Below are positions 47,292-55,324 of a DNA stretch of 64,000 bases, one piece after another (position 1 is the first letter of the stretch; each line of letters begins with the position of its first letter). The stretch lies in NCBI GenBank assembly GCA_016793095.1, contig JAEUJQ010000076.1, positions 62,001 to 126,000 on the forward strand. Direction: 5' to 3'. This stretch comes from Myxococcaceae bacterium. GTDB lineage: Bacteria; Myxococcota; Myxococcia; Myxococcales; Myxococcaceae. The translations under genes and the position numbers were made by a program. The notes beneath the pieces were generated by a model. It was not told where the DNA came from. It made no database searches and saw only the letters and a program-made list of their open reading frames with translations.

Positions 47292-47368
47292 GGAAGACCT
47301 CCAGCGAGAGCGGGAGGCTGTCTAGCCCCTGCGACCGGCAGAACCAACCGAGGACCTGCTGCGGCGTG

Positions 47369-47788
47369 TCACCGCACGTCGAGCAGCTCGATCTCGAAGA
47401 CGAGCGTCGAGTTGGGCGGGATGCCGGGCTTCGGGTCGGACCCGTAGCCGAGCAGCGGCGGCACCACGAGCCGGCGCGTCTCGCCCTCCTTCATGCCGAG
47501 CAGGCCCTCGTCCCAGCCGGGAATGACCTGGCCCTCTCCCACCCAGAACGAGAAGGGGGCGTTGCGGGCGCGCGAGCTGTCGAAGACGCCGCCGTCGAGC
47601 ACCGCGCCCACGAAGTGCACCTTCACCTTGTCGCCCTTCTTCGCCGCGTCACCGTCACCAGGGACCAGCACCTGCGTCACCAGCCCGCTCGGGCGCGTCA
47701 CCGGCGGCTGGGGCTCGGCGGGAGCAGGCGGCGGGCCCTTCTTGCAGCCGGCGACCGCGAGGCAGACGAGCAGGGCGAGGACGCGCAT
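47369..47788 (-). CDS. FKBP-type peptidyl-prolyl isomerase lipoprotein
   Basis: 139 residues. Lipobox LAVAGC (Cys15) and a short Pro-rich linker precede an FKBP domain (about 40-139): VKVHFVGAVLDGGVFDSS, VIPGWDEGLLGMKEGE and LVVPPLLGYGSDPKPGIPPNSTLVFEIELL. The aromatic ligand-pocket residues (F, W, Y) are present. It should help fold envelope proteins. A TAGGGT box ends 7 nt before the ATG. Confidence 0.92.
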   Translation of the reverse strand: MRVLALLVCLAVAGCKKGPPPAPAEPQPPVTRPSGLVTQVLVPGDGDAAKKGDKVKVHFVGAVLDGGVFDSSRARNAPFSFWVGEGQVIPGWDEGLLGMKEGETRRLVVPPLLGYGSDPKPGIPPNSTLVFEIELLDVR

Positions 47789-47795
47789 GGGGCGC

Positions 47796-47801
47796 ACCCT
47801 A
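47796..47801 (-). promoter_or_regulatory. -10-like box TAGGGT next to a start codon
   Basis: TAGGGT lies 7 nt before the ATG of the FKBP gene and recurs as TAGGGTGCG in the predicted promoter at 22629. No ribosome binding site is present, so this transcript may be leaderless. Confidence 0.4.
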
Positions 47802-47867
47802 CCAGCGCCGGGCTCTCCGACAGCGCTTCGAGCGCGAGGGTCGCTTCCAGCGGTGTCCCGTCGGGGA

Positions 47868-47905
47868 ATCAACGTCTTCCGTATCGATGACCAATCGTTA
47901 TTGAT
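47868..47905. promoter_or_regulatory. AT-rich divergent promoter/operator region
   Basis: The stretch holds ATCAAC and, 23 nt later, GTTATTGAT, an imperfect inverted pair. It is AT-rich for this genome and lies between the FKBP and YiaA-like genes. LysR-type regulators often bind such sites, and a LysR-type tail lies nearby, but this link is speculative. Confidence 0.3.
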
Positions 47906-47981
47906 GCCTCACGGGCTTGTTCCCGCGCGGTGGCGGGGGGCGCGGCATCATCACGGTGTCACCAACGAAAGGGAGCACGAC

Positions 47982-48275
47982 ATGTCCAGCCTGCCGCAGC
48001 CGATTCAGCCTCACTCCGCCGCCTGGGTCGCCCAGACGTGGATCTCCTTCCTCATCTCGATGGGCGTCACCCTGATGGGCATCTGGTTCCTCCCCGTGGA
48101 CGCGTGGGTGAAGGCGTTCATGGGCATGGGCCTGCTCTTCACGGTCGGGTCGACGTTCTCGCTGGCGAAGACGGTGCGCGACCAGCACGAGGCGCAGAGT
48201 ATCAAGCAGCGCATCGACGACGCGCGGGTGAGCCGGCTCATCGCCGAGCACGACCCGCTCAAGCCCCAGCTGTGA
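47982..48275 (+). CDS. YiaA/YiaB-type two-helix membrane protein
   Basis: 97 residues from an ATG with AAGGGAG 7 nt upstream. Two membrane helices (TWISFLISMGVTLMGIWFL and VKAFMGMGLLFTVGSTFSLAKT) with the family's DQHEAQSIKQRIDDARVSRLI tail match the YiaAB two-helix domain. Function is unknown. The frame of a LysR-type tail continues directly after its stop. Confidence 0.82.
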   Translation: MSSLPQPIQPHSAAWVAQTWISFLISMGVTLMGIWFLPVDAWVKAFMGMGLLFTVGSTFSLAKTVRDQHEAQSIKQRIDDARVSRLIAEHDPLKPQL

Positions 48276-48308
48276 GGCTCACCGCCGCGTGGGCGGGGAG
48301 GGGAACGT

Positions 48309-48494
48309 GTGCTGCGCGAAGAGGGTCGCGCGCTCGCGGTTGCGGATCCACGGCGTGTCGCCCTGGTGCGGGTGCTCCCTGACGTCTCGCTCGCGAACGC
48401 GCCCCTGTACCTCGTGTCACGCCCCGCGAAGCCCGTGCCGCCGCGGGTGCGCGCGCTGCACCAGTGGCTCGTCAACCACCTGCAGGCGCCCTGA
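48309..48494 (+). pseudogene. Orphan C-terminal fragment of a LysR-type regulator
   Basis: About 61 residues. ALVRVLPDVSLANAPLYLVSRPAKPVPPRVRALHQWLVNHL closely resembles the last strands and helix of the LysR effector-binding domain (typically LVRVLPDW...P..Y.V.P....P.RVRAFIDFL). The DNA-binding half and most of the effector domain are missing, and the YiaA-like gene lies immediately upstream. It is therefore a remnant left by deletion or a transplanted gene tail. A short translated peptide cannot be excluded. Confidence 0.6.
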
Positions 48495-48552
48495 CAGCCG
48501 CCCCGGCCGCGGAGGGCGGCCCCACGGCTGGCCCTCCCGTCGCCTGCCGAGC

Positions 48553-48846
48553 TCAGCCCCGCGTCGAGCGGTGCTTCACCAGCACGGCGAGCCCCACCCT
48601 CAGCGCGACGAAGACGGCGAGCAGCACGAACCACCGCCCGGCGGGCCCCAGCGCGAGGCGCGCCGCCACCACGCCGCTCACGGACGCCAGGGTGAGCGCG
48701 CGGCTGGCGAAGCGGAGCGTGGGCGTGACGTCGACCGGGAAGTCGCGCAGCCGGTGCAGCTCGCGCTCGGCGTCGAGGGCGCGCCGCGTGAAGACGACGA
48801 CGGCCGTCGCGCACGCCGCGGCGCCGAGGAGGGGCAGGAGCGTCAT
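48553..48846 (-). CDS. Small membrane protein of unknown function
   Basis: 97 residues from an ATG that overlaps the upstream peptidase-like gene (ATGA). Three hydrophobic stretches (LLPLLGAAACATAVVVF, LASVSGVVAARLALG, WFVLLAVFVALRVGLAVLV) suggest two or three membrane helices, with basic loops between. No family was recognised. It is probably the last gene of the hydrolase-peptidase-membrane protein operon. Confidence 0.65.
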   Translation of the reverse strand: MTLLPLLGAAACATAVVVFTRRALDAERELHRLRDFPVDVTPTLRFASRALTLASVSGVVAARLALGPAGRWFVLLAVFVALRVGLAVLVKHRSTRG

Positions 48847-49265
48847 CGGTCTCTCAGGTGGCGCACGAGCGCACGAAGGCCGGGCACCCGCTTGAGCGCG
48901 CGCGAGACCGCCGGCACCTGGCGAAGAACGAGGTGCGCGCCGCGAGGCAGAGTCAGCCGGAGCGCGCCCCGCCGCACCGCCACCACGCGTCCCAGCACCT
49001 CCTTCGAGGGAGGGTCGACGACGCCGACGCTGGACACCGTGACGAGCGGCGCGGTGCGCTCGACGAGGTGGGCGACGAGCTGCCCAGCCGGGTTCACCAC
49101 GAGCGCGAGGTCGCCACGCTGAAGCCCCGCCTCGTCGCCGCGCTCGACCTGCAGCTGGTCTCCGTCGAGCACGAGTGGCCACAGGCTGCGCCCCCCAGCA
49201 CGCAGCCACATACGCTGCCCCGCCGGGAGCGCGCGCAGCAGGGCCTCGAGGCGTGGGTCGGCCAT
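48843..49265 (-). CDS. S24/S26-type (signal peptidase-like) protein
   Basis: 140 residues. GRSLWPLVLDGDQLQVE has the G-x-S-x-x-P pattern around the nucleophile Ser of signal peptidases. LQRGDLALVV and LVAHLVERTA follow, with a His where ER-type and archaeal enzymes carry one; no Lys of the bacterial dyad is clear. No membrane helix is present, so it is either a soluble relative or a domain used for something else. It lies 13 nt after the alpha/beta hydrolase gene and overlaps the next by 4 nt. Confidence 0.65.
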   Translation of the reverse strand: MADPRLEALLRALPAGQRMWLRAGGRSLWPLVLDGDQLQVERGDEAGLQRGDLALVVNPAGQLVAHLVERTAPLVTVSSVGVVDPPSKEVLGRVVAVRRGALRLTLPRGAHLVLRQVPAVSRALKRVPGLRALVRHLRDR

Positions 49266-49278
49266 CAGCGCGAGTCTG

Positions 49279-50139
49279 TCACGCCGCGCGCGCGCCGAGG
49301 CGCTCGGAGACGAACCGCACGACCTCCGGCACGAAGCCGGGCAGGGCGTCGGCCTTGAAGTGGCCCAGGTGGCCCAGCGCGTCCACCCCGAGGTCGGCGG
49401 GGCGGTGGGTCTTCAGCGTGAGCGGCGCGTTGCGGTAGTGCGAGAGGAACACCGTCATCGAGCGCGGCGGGGCCCACGCGTCGTCCTCCGCCGTGATGCC
49501 GAAGACGGGCACGCGGACGCGGTCGAACAGCGGCTGCATGTCGAGCGTCGGGTCGTCGAAGAAGTAGCGCTCGAAGTGGCTCCAGCGGTCCCAGTCCCGG
49601 TAGACGCCGAGCGGCAGGTCCTCGCCGCCCCACAGGCGCCCCGGCAGGTAGCCCCACACGCGCGTCGCCGCGGGGCCCACCACCTTCCAGAGCAGCTCGA
49701 CCTTCGCCTGCTCGCTCACCGGCATGTAGCCCGACCACGACGCGCCGGTCGCGACGGTGAGCAGGCCCAGCGTGCGGTTGGGGTCGGGGAGCTGGCCGAA
49801 GGCGTGCCCGCCGAAGCTGTTGCCCACCACGAGCGTCGGCCCACGCGTGAGCGCGAAGTCCACCGCCGCGGCCGCGTCGAGCGTCGCCCAGTGCCGGTAG
49901 TGGCAGTCGAAGCCGCGCAAGGTCGCCGGCCTCGACTCGCCGATGCCCCGGTAGTCCACTGTCACCACCTCGAGCCCGTGGGTCGTCAGCAGCTCCGCGA
50001 AGCGCCGGTAGTAGCGCTGGGCCAGCCCCGTCGCGCCGAGCATCACCACCACCGCGCGCGCCTCGCCGTCGGGCGTGAAGTGCTGGGCCGACAGCCGGAA
50101 GCCGTCACGCGTCGTCAGCGGCAGGGCGGCCTGGGGCAT
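49279..50139 (-). CDS. Alpha/beta hydrolase
   Basis: 286 residues from an ATG with GGGAGA upstream. VVVMLGATGLAQRYYRRFAELL is the first strand and oxyanion region, VTVDYRGIGESRP follows, GNSFGGHAF holds the nucleophile Ser, GITAEDDAWAPP the acidic residue and GHLGHFKAD the catalytic His. It resembles myxobacterial and cyanobacterial hydrolases of unknown substrate (esterase or lipase type). First gene of a three-gene leftward operon. Confidence 0.88.
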   Translation of the reverse strand: MPQAALPLTTRDGFRLSAQHFTPDGEARAVVVMLGATGLAQRYYRRFAELLTTHGLEVVTVDYRGIGESRPATLRGFDCHYRHWATLDAAAAVDFALTRGPTLVVGNSFGGHAFGQLPDPNRTLGLLTVATGASWSGYMPVSEQAKVELLWKVVGPAATRVWGYLPGRLWGGEDLPLGVYRDWDRWSHFERYFFDDPTLDMQPLFDRVRVPVFGITAEDDAWAPPRSMTVFLSHYRNAPLTLKTHRPADLGVDALGHLGHFKADALPGFVPEVVRFVSERLGARAA

Positions 50140-50388
50140 CGAGTCTCCCGCCAGGGCACCAGCGCCCCGGGTCCGCTGGCGTCGAGGGAGCCCGGCGCCA
50201 GCGCGTCGGGAGATAGCGCTCAGTCCCGGTGGTCGCAACGTGAGGCCAGCTCACTGCGCGCCCCTCGCTCACCGCCGCGACCGGCACGACACGATTCCCG
50301 CCGCGGCTCGACGGTGTCGTCTCCGTCTGCGACGGGCATCAAGCGAGTGCGCCCGTCGGTCAGGCGTCGATTGAAGTGGGGCCGGCGC

Positions 50389-50394
50389 TATCGT
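50389..50394 (+). promoter_or_regulatory. -10-like box TATCGT next to a start codon
   Basis: GCTATCGT lies 8 nt before the ATG at 50403; no ribosome binding site is present. Four of six bases match the -10 consensus. Confidence 0.4.
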
Positions 50395-50402
50395 GCGTCG
50401 GC

Positions 50403-51194
50403 ATGCGTCGTCTCATCACTCGGCTCACGTTTGCGCTCCTCGTGACGACGGGCTGTACGCCTCGGGTGCCCGTGCCTGCACCGCTCGACCAGCGCTCGCC
50501 TCGCTGGGCAGAGTGGGCCGGACGTGTCGAGGCGATGCCCGTGTGCCTGCCGCTTGAGCTCGAGCACGCACCGCGCGGGGCTCCGGCCTTCGCGCCTGGT
50601 GACACGGTGCACGTGCGAGGCCGGCTCGGGCTGCTCGAGCTCGACTGCAGCGGCATGATCAACGAGCTGATCCTCCGCGGCCTGTGGTTGCCCGACCTGA
50701 ACGGGTTGCGGTCGCTGCCGGAGCTCGACGACGCCGTCGGGCGCTCCGAACGAACCACGTGCGGGTCGGTGCTCGGAGTCAGAGCCGGCGCTGTCGAGTT
50801 CGCCATCGAGCCACCGCTGGCGGTCCGGTTCTGGCGAGAGAACGACGCCGAGCTCTTCGACGGGCTGCTGACCCAGACGGATGCGGTCGTCGTTGGCGTC
50901 GTCGAGGCGGTGAGCGGCCGACAGGCCGTGGTGCAGCCAACGCGCGTGTGTCGTGCTCCGGGTCCCTCGCTCGAACTCTCGCGGCTGCCGGACGACGGCG
51001 TGCGCTGGAAGCTGCTCGACGGCCTCGAGCACCTCTCGTCCCTGCCCACCGTCTCCCGCACCCGCAGGGCCCAGGCGCTCCGCGTGCTCCATGACGTCAG
51101 CGTCCAGACCGACCCGGGCCGCGCGCTCAGGGCGGCGGAGCGGCTCGCCAGCGAGTTCGGCGATCGCTCACGGCTCGCGCGCCAGCCGCGGTGA
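50403..51194 (+). CDS. Predicted lipoprotein of unknown function
   Basis: 263 residues. Lipobox LLVTTGC (Cys18). A beta-rich part (about 60-190: DTVHVRGRLGLLELDCSGM and TDAVVVGVVEAVSGRQAVVQ, resembling OB-fold strands) precedes a helical tail (about 195-263) ending in LASEFGDRSRLARQPR. No family was recognised. It is divergent from the alpha/beta hydrolase operon across a 263-bp region. Confidence 0.65.
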   Translation: MRRLITRLTFALLVTTGCTPRVPVPAPLDQRSPRWAEWAGRVEAMPVCLPLELEHAPRGAPAFAPGDTVHVRGRLGLLELDCSGMINELILRGLWLPDLNGLRSLPELDDAVGRSERTTCGSVLGVRAGAVEFAIEPPLAVRFWRENDAELFDGLLTQTDAVVVGVVEAVSGRQAVVQPTRVCRAPGPSLELSRLPDDGVRWKLLDGLEHLSSLPTVSRTRRAQALRVLHDVSVQTDPGRALRAAERLASEFGDRSRLARQPR

Positions 51195-51335
51195 CGCTTC
51201 AGCTGCGGCGGCTGAGAAGCGCGTGCGAGCCAGCCCCAGACGACGGCCCGAGGTGCCTCGAGCGCTCTCCGCGGCGCGGCGTCGCGTGACTGCTCCCGTC
51301 GAGGGCTCCGCGAGTGACATGACGCCTCGTGTGTC

Positions 51336-52538
51336 TCAGGGCACCACGAGCGTGCCGCGCTCGAGCCGCTCGCACCTCCGCGTGTGCACGACGACCGGCT
51401 GCACCCCCGCAGGCACCGCCGGGTCGAGCTCGCCCTCCCACGTCGTCCCCGTCGCATCGGCCCGGCCACGCCTCAGCGCGACGCCGCCGACGATGACGTC
51501 GAGGACCGAGCCCAGCTCAGCGCCCTCGACCGTGACGGCGTCGCCGCGTGACGAGAGCGGGCGAATTCGCGTCACCTGCGGCACCGGCAACGCGTCGTCG
51601 CAGACGAAGAACGAGAACTCGCTCCACGACAGCCCACCTCGGGTGTCGCGCAGCACCGTCCACAGCGAGCCGGCGCGCCGCTCCGGTATCGGGTCGAACG
51701 GCTTCGCGCCGGGCGCGGTGAAGACCGTCTTCACGCCCTCGCGCATCGCCGTGCGGCTCTCGGAGAAGCGGCCGCCCGTCGAGTACCACGCCACGAGGAT
51801 GCGCTCGGTGCGGGCCTCGGCGCCGGTGGGCGTCTGCGCGGTGAAGGGCTCGAAGGCCTCGTCGGGCGCGTCGACGTCGAGCGGCAGCTTCCCCCCGGGG
51901 CGCACCATCAGCCGCGCGCCGGCCGGCCACTCCTCGCCCGCGACGAGGAGCTTCGAGACCCGCGGGTTCGTGTTGCGCTCCGGATCCTCCGAGATGCGCA
52001 CGCGGAACAGCGAGACGAGTGAGCGCACCTCACGGCTCTGCACGCGGGCGAAGACGGCGCGCAGCTCCTCCATCGACGCGGCAGGGTTCACCTCTTCCGC
52101 GATGGAGATGCCAAGCACCTGCCCGACGGTGCCGAGCGTGCGCTGCGGGTCGTCCGCGGCCAACACGCCGAAGAGCCCGGCCGGCGCGGTGTACGCCGCC
52201 TGCGCGTTGAGGCCGATGAACTTCACCCCCGCTGGCAACATCGTCATGTCTCCGAGCGCAGCCGGGTCGTCGATGACGGCGGGGTCCGAGCAGACGCTGC
52301 GGTTCAGGTTGAACGGGTCGGGGTCGCAGCCGATCCAGAACGTCGTCGTCCCCTGGCCAGGCCGGGTCGGGTCGAGCACCAGCGAGGTGAGGCGCGCCGT
52401 CTCGCCCGGGCGGAGGTCAGCGGGGGACGAGCTCACGCCCAGCACCCGCAGGCGGTCCACGACCGTCTCTTCCGGAAAGTCCTCGGGCGTACAGGCGGTC
52501 GCCGACACCGTCACCACCAGAGCGAGGAGCGCGCGCAT
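51336..52538 (-). CDS. Predicted lipoprotein partner of the TonB-dependent receptor
   Basis: 400 residues. Lipobox SATAC (Cys16). An Ig-like start (RVLGVSSSPADLRPGETARL) occurs in many outer-membrane-associated lipoproteins, and an IPT/TIG-like domain lies near the end (PQVTRIRPLSSRGDAVTVEGAELGSVLDVIVGG). Its ATG overlaps the receptor stop (TGATG), so the two are translated together. By analogy with receptor-lipoprotein pairs it may cap or load the receptor; the ligand is unknown. Confidence 0.8.
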   Translation of the reverse strand: MRALLALVVTVSATACTPEDFPEETVVDRLRVLGVSSSPADLRPGETARLTSLVLDPTRPGQGTTTFWIGCDPDPFNLNRSVCSDPAVIDDPAALGDMTMLPAGVKFIGLNAQAAYTAPAGLFGVLAADDPQRTLGTVGQVLGISIAEEVNPAASMEELRAVFARVQSREVRSLVSLFRVRISEDPERNTNPRVSKLLVAGEEWPAGARLMVRPGGKLPLDVDAPDEAFEPFTAQTPTGAEARTERILVAWYSTGGRFSESRTAMREGVKTVFTAPGAKPFDPIPERRAGSLWTVLRDTRGGLSWSEFSFFVCDDALPVPQVTRIRPLSSRGDAVTVEGAELGSVLDVIVGGVALRRGRADATGTTWEGELDPAVPAGVQPVVVHTRRCERLERGTLVVP

Positions 52539-55141
52539 CAGTACTCTCCCCGAACGCCGAGCACCGGCAGAATCGGCAGGCTCGTGATGTACGTGCGCGC
52601 CGAGTAGTCGTACGCGTTCAGCACGCCCTCGACGTTGGCCCGGTTCGTCACGTTCTGCACGTCGAGGTAGATGGCCAGCATCCAGCTCTGGAAGACGAAG
52701 CGCTTGTCCACCCGCACGTCGAGCTGGAAGAAGTCAGGCAGCCGCTCGCTGAACTGCTCGCCCTGAATCGGGAAGTAGTAGTTCCCGTTGACGTCGTAGA
52801 TGGCGCCCACGACGGGCGTGCGCAGCGGCCCCGAGGTGTACCGCAGGCGCGCGCCGACGATGAAGTCGAGCGGCAGCTTGTAGCTCGCCACCACGATGAG
52901 GTTGTGCGGCTGGTCGAACTGGCTGGGCGCCCACACGGTGCCGCCGCGGAAGTCACGCTCGGACCGCGAGAAGCTGTAGGCCACCCACCCGAAGAAGTTC
53001 TTCGTCAGCGCGTGGCGCAGCAACACCTCGGCGCCATAGGCGCGCCCCCGCCCGAAGCTGCCGTAGCGGATGGGCAGCATGCCGCTCGAGGTGTCGCCGC
53101 CCGTCACGGCGAGCGTCTGCCGGGCCTGGTCGAAGAGGTCCTTGTAGTAGAGCTGCAGGTCGAGGCTGATGGCGTCGGTGAAGCGCACCTCGGTGCCCAC
53201 CATCGCCTGGCGCGCGCCCTCTGGCTTCAGGTCCGGGTTGCCGAACTTCTGCGTGAGCAGCCCCTGCCGGTAGTCAGGCGGCTGGTGGTAGATGCCGGCG
53301 CCGCCCTTGAGCAGGAAGCGCTCGTGCGGCTGCCACAGCACCGAGAAGCGCGGATCGACCCACGCGTCTCTCATCACCGAGTTGTAGTCGCCGCGCAGGC
53401 CGGCCACGAGCTTGAGCGTGGGGTGCGGCTTCCACATCGCCTCGGCGAACAGCGCCGGCTCGAGCTGAAAGACGTTGGCCTGCTCCAACACCAGCCGCCG
53501 CGACGCGAACGGGTCAGGCACCTGCCCGATGTTGGGAATGGGCGGCGACTGAATCTCGAGCCGGTAGGGCAGGAACTGGAAGTCGAGGCCGGTGGCGAAC
53601 GAGAGCCGCGCCTCGGGCACGTCGATGGTGAAGGTGTTGCGCGAGGTGAAGGGGAAGAGCTGGGAGCGCGCGAAGATGTCGGCCCCCGCCGAGAAGCCCA
53701 CCGCATCGAGGCCCAGGGTGGTGCGCGTGCGGAAGTCCACGCGCTCGTGCAGCTTCGTGTCGAAGCCGAAGAGCAGCCGGTTGTACGCGATGCTGGTGCC
53801 GAAGGTGGCGCGGCCCTCGGGGTCGAGGGCGGGGTTCGGCAGCGCCGCGACGAGCTGGTCGTTCGAGCCGAAGAAGCTGACGAAGAAGCGGCTCTTGCCC
53901 TTCGGCGGCTTCCACTCGAGCCGCGCCTGGTAGTCCCAGTACCGGGGCGCCACCGTGAAGCCGACCGTGTCGGTAGCCCCGGGGATGAGGCTCAGCACCG
54001 CCGGCAGGAACGCGTCGATGTAGCTGCGCCGCGCCGACACCGCCGCCGACCAGCTCTCGTTGATGGGGAACTCGATGAGCCCCGACGCGTCGGCGATGTT
54101 GACGTCGAAGTAGCCGTGAATGCCCTTCTTCGAGGGCGTGCGGCCGGTCGCGGTGATGAGCCCCGCGATGCCGCGGCCGAACTCGGCCCCGTAGTTGCCC
54201 TGCTGGAACGTCAGCGTGTCGAGCAGGTTCGAGTTGTAGGTCGAGAAGAGCCCGCCAAAGTGGAACAAGAGCGGCACCGGCACCTCGTCCACGAAGGTGC
54301 GCGTGTCCCACGGCTTCGAGCCGCGCACGATGAGGAAGCCGAGGCCGAAGGCCGAGCGCGCCACGCCCGGCAGGTTCTGCACCACGCGAAACGCGTCGCC
54401 GTTGGTGCCGGGGATGAGGCGAATCTCTTCCTGCTTCAGGGTGACCTGCGCGACCTCTTTGCGCTCGCGCTGCCCGCGGACGATGGTCTCGTAGCCGCCG
54501 TAGACCTGCTTGCGCACGTAGTAGGTGACGTCGGTGCGCTCGCCGCCGGTGAACGTCTCGGTGGTCTCGAACTTCGTGTAGCCGGGCGCGAGCACCACCA
54601 CTCGTTGGACGCCGGCCGGCACGTCTTTGAGCTCGAAGCGCCCGTCGGGCCCGCTCAGGGTCTCGAGCGCAGCCTCGCCCTCGCCGACGACGAGCTGCGC
54701 GTTGGTCAGCAGGTCTCTCGTGCCGCGCTCGCGGATGGTGCCGGCGAAGTTGACCAGGCCCGTCACGCCCGCGTCGACCGGCACCTCCACCACCTGCTGG
54801 CGGAAGAAGAACTGGTACGAGAACTGGATTCGCACCGCCGCGGGCTGGCCGTCGACCTCGGCGGGCGTGAAGCGGAACTGCCTGATGGCGGCGAGCGCCT
54901 CGCGGTCGAACGCCTCGCCGGCCGACGTCACCACGCGCGCGTCGGTCACCGCGCCGTCGGTGCCGAGGTCGATCTCCATCACCACCGTTCCGCCCACGCC
55001 GGCGTCGAGCAGCTCGGGCGGGAAGGTGGCCTCGACCTGGTGCACCAGCGTCGGCGCCTTCGTGAGCACGCCCTGGCCACCATCGCTCTGGGCGAGCGAC
55101 GGCAGCCCGAGGAGCAGCGTGAGGACGACGGCAGCGCGCAC
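52538..55141 (-). CDS. TonB-dependent receptor with fused TonB C-terminal domain
   Basis: 867 residues from a GTG. Signal peptide to about residue 18, then a TonB C-terminal domain (about 30-115; GGTVVMEIDLGTDGAVTDARVV and AIRQFRFTPAEVDGQP). A carboxypeptidase-regulatory-like domain (about 132-215; GTIRERGTRDLLTNAQLVVGEG), a plug (LIPGTNGDAFRVVQNLPGVA, FVDEVPVP) and a 22-strand-type barrel end in an aromatic strand. The receptor should import a substrate across the outer membrane. Carrying a TonB-like domain on the receptor itself is unusual outside this phylum. GGTTACACA lies 9 nt before the start. Confidence 0.9.
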   Translation of the reverse strand: MRAAVVLTLLLGLPSLAQSDGGQGVLTKAPTLVHQVEATFPPELLDAGVGGTVVMEIDLGTDGAVTDARVVTSAGEAFDREALAAIRQFRFTPAEVDGQPAAVRIQFSYQFFFRQQVVEVPVDAGVTGLVNFAGTIRERGTRDLLTNAQLVVGEGEAALETLSGPDGRFELKDVPAGVQRVVVLAPGYTKFETTETFTGGERTDVTYYVRKQVYGGYETIVRGQRERKEVAQVTLKQEEIRLIPGTNGDAFRVVQNLPGVARSAFGLGFLIVRGSKPWDTRTFVDEVPVPLLFHFGGLFSTYNSNLLDTLTFQQGNYGAEFGRGIAGLITATGRTPSKKGIHGYFDVNIADASGLIEFPINESWSAAVSARRSYIDAFLPAVLSLIPGATDTVGFTVAPRYWDYQARLEWKPPKGKSRFFVSFFGSNDQLVAALPNPALDPEGRATFGTSIAYNRLLFGFDTKLHERVDFRTRTTLGLDAVGFSAGADIFARSQLFPFTSRNTFTIDVPEARLSFATGLDFQFLPYRLEIQSPPIPNIGQVPDPFASRRLVLEQANVFQLEPALFAEAMWKPHPTLKLVAGLRGDYNSVMRDAWVDPRFSVLWQPHERFLLKGGAGIYHQPPDYRQGLLTQKFGNPDLKPEGARQAMVGTEVRFTDAISLDLQLYYKDLFDQARQTLAVTGGDTSSGMLPIRYGSFGRGRAYGAEVLLRHALTKNFFGWVAYSFSRSERDFRGGTVWAPSQFDQPHNLIVVASYKLPLDFIVGARLRYTSGPLRTPVVGAIYDVNGNYYFPIQGEQFSERLPDFFQLDVRVDKRFVFQSWMLAIYLDVQNVTNRANVEGVLNAYDYSARTYITSLPILPVLGVRGEY

Positions 55142-55150
55142 GGCGACACC

Positions 55151-55156
55151 TGTGTA
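55151..55156 (-). promoter_or_regulatory. -10-like box TACACA next to a start codon
   Basis: GGTTACACA lies 9 nt before the receptor GTG, matching GGTTACACT ahead of the NUDIX gene at 29494. It implies a leaderless or very short-leader receptor transcript. Confidence 0.4.
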
Positions 55157-55324
55157 ACCCGAAGGCGGCCGACGTTCACGGTGAGTGAGCAACGCCAGGC
55201 GCCCGCTTCCTTCCCGGACACGTCCCGGTCTACGTCGCCTCCCCGGCGACCCCTTCGGGGAGCTCGGAGTCGCGCTTGAGGGAACTCCGCACCGCCGTCG
55301 TCGCTCGCGCCGGGGCCGCGCCCG

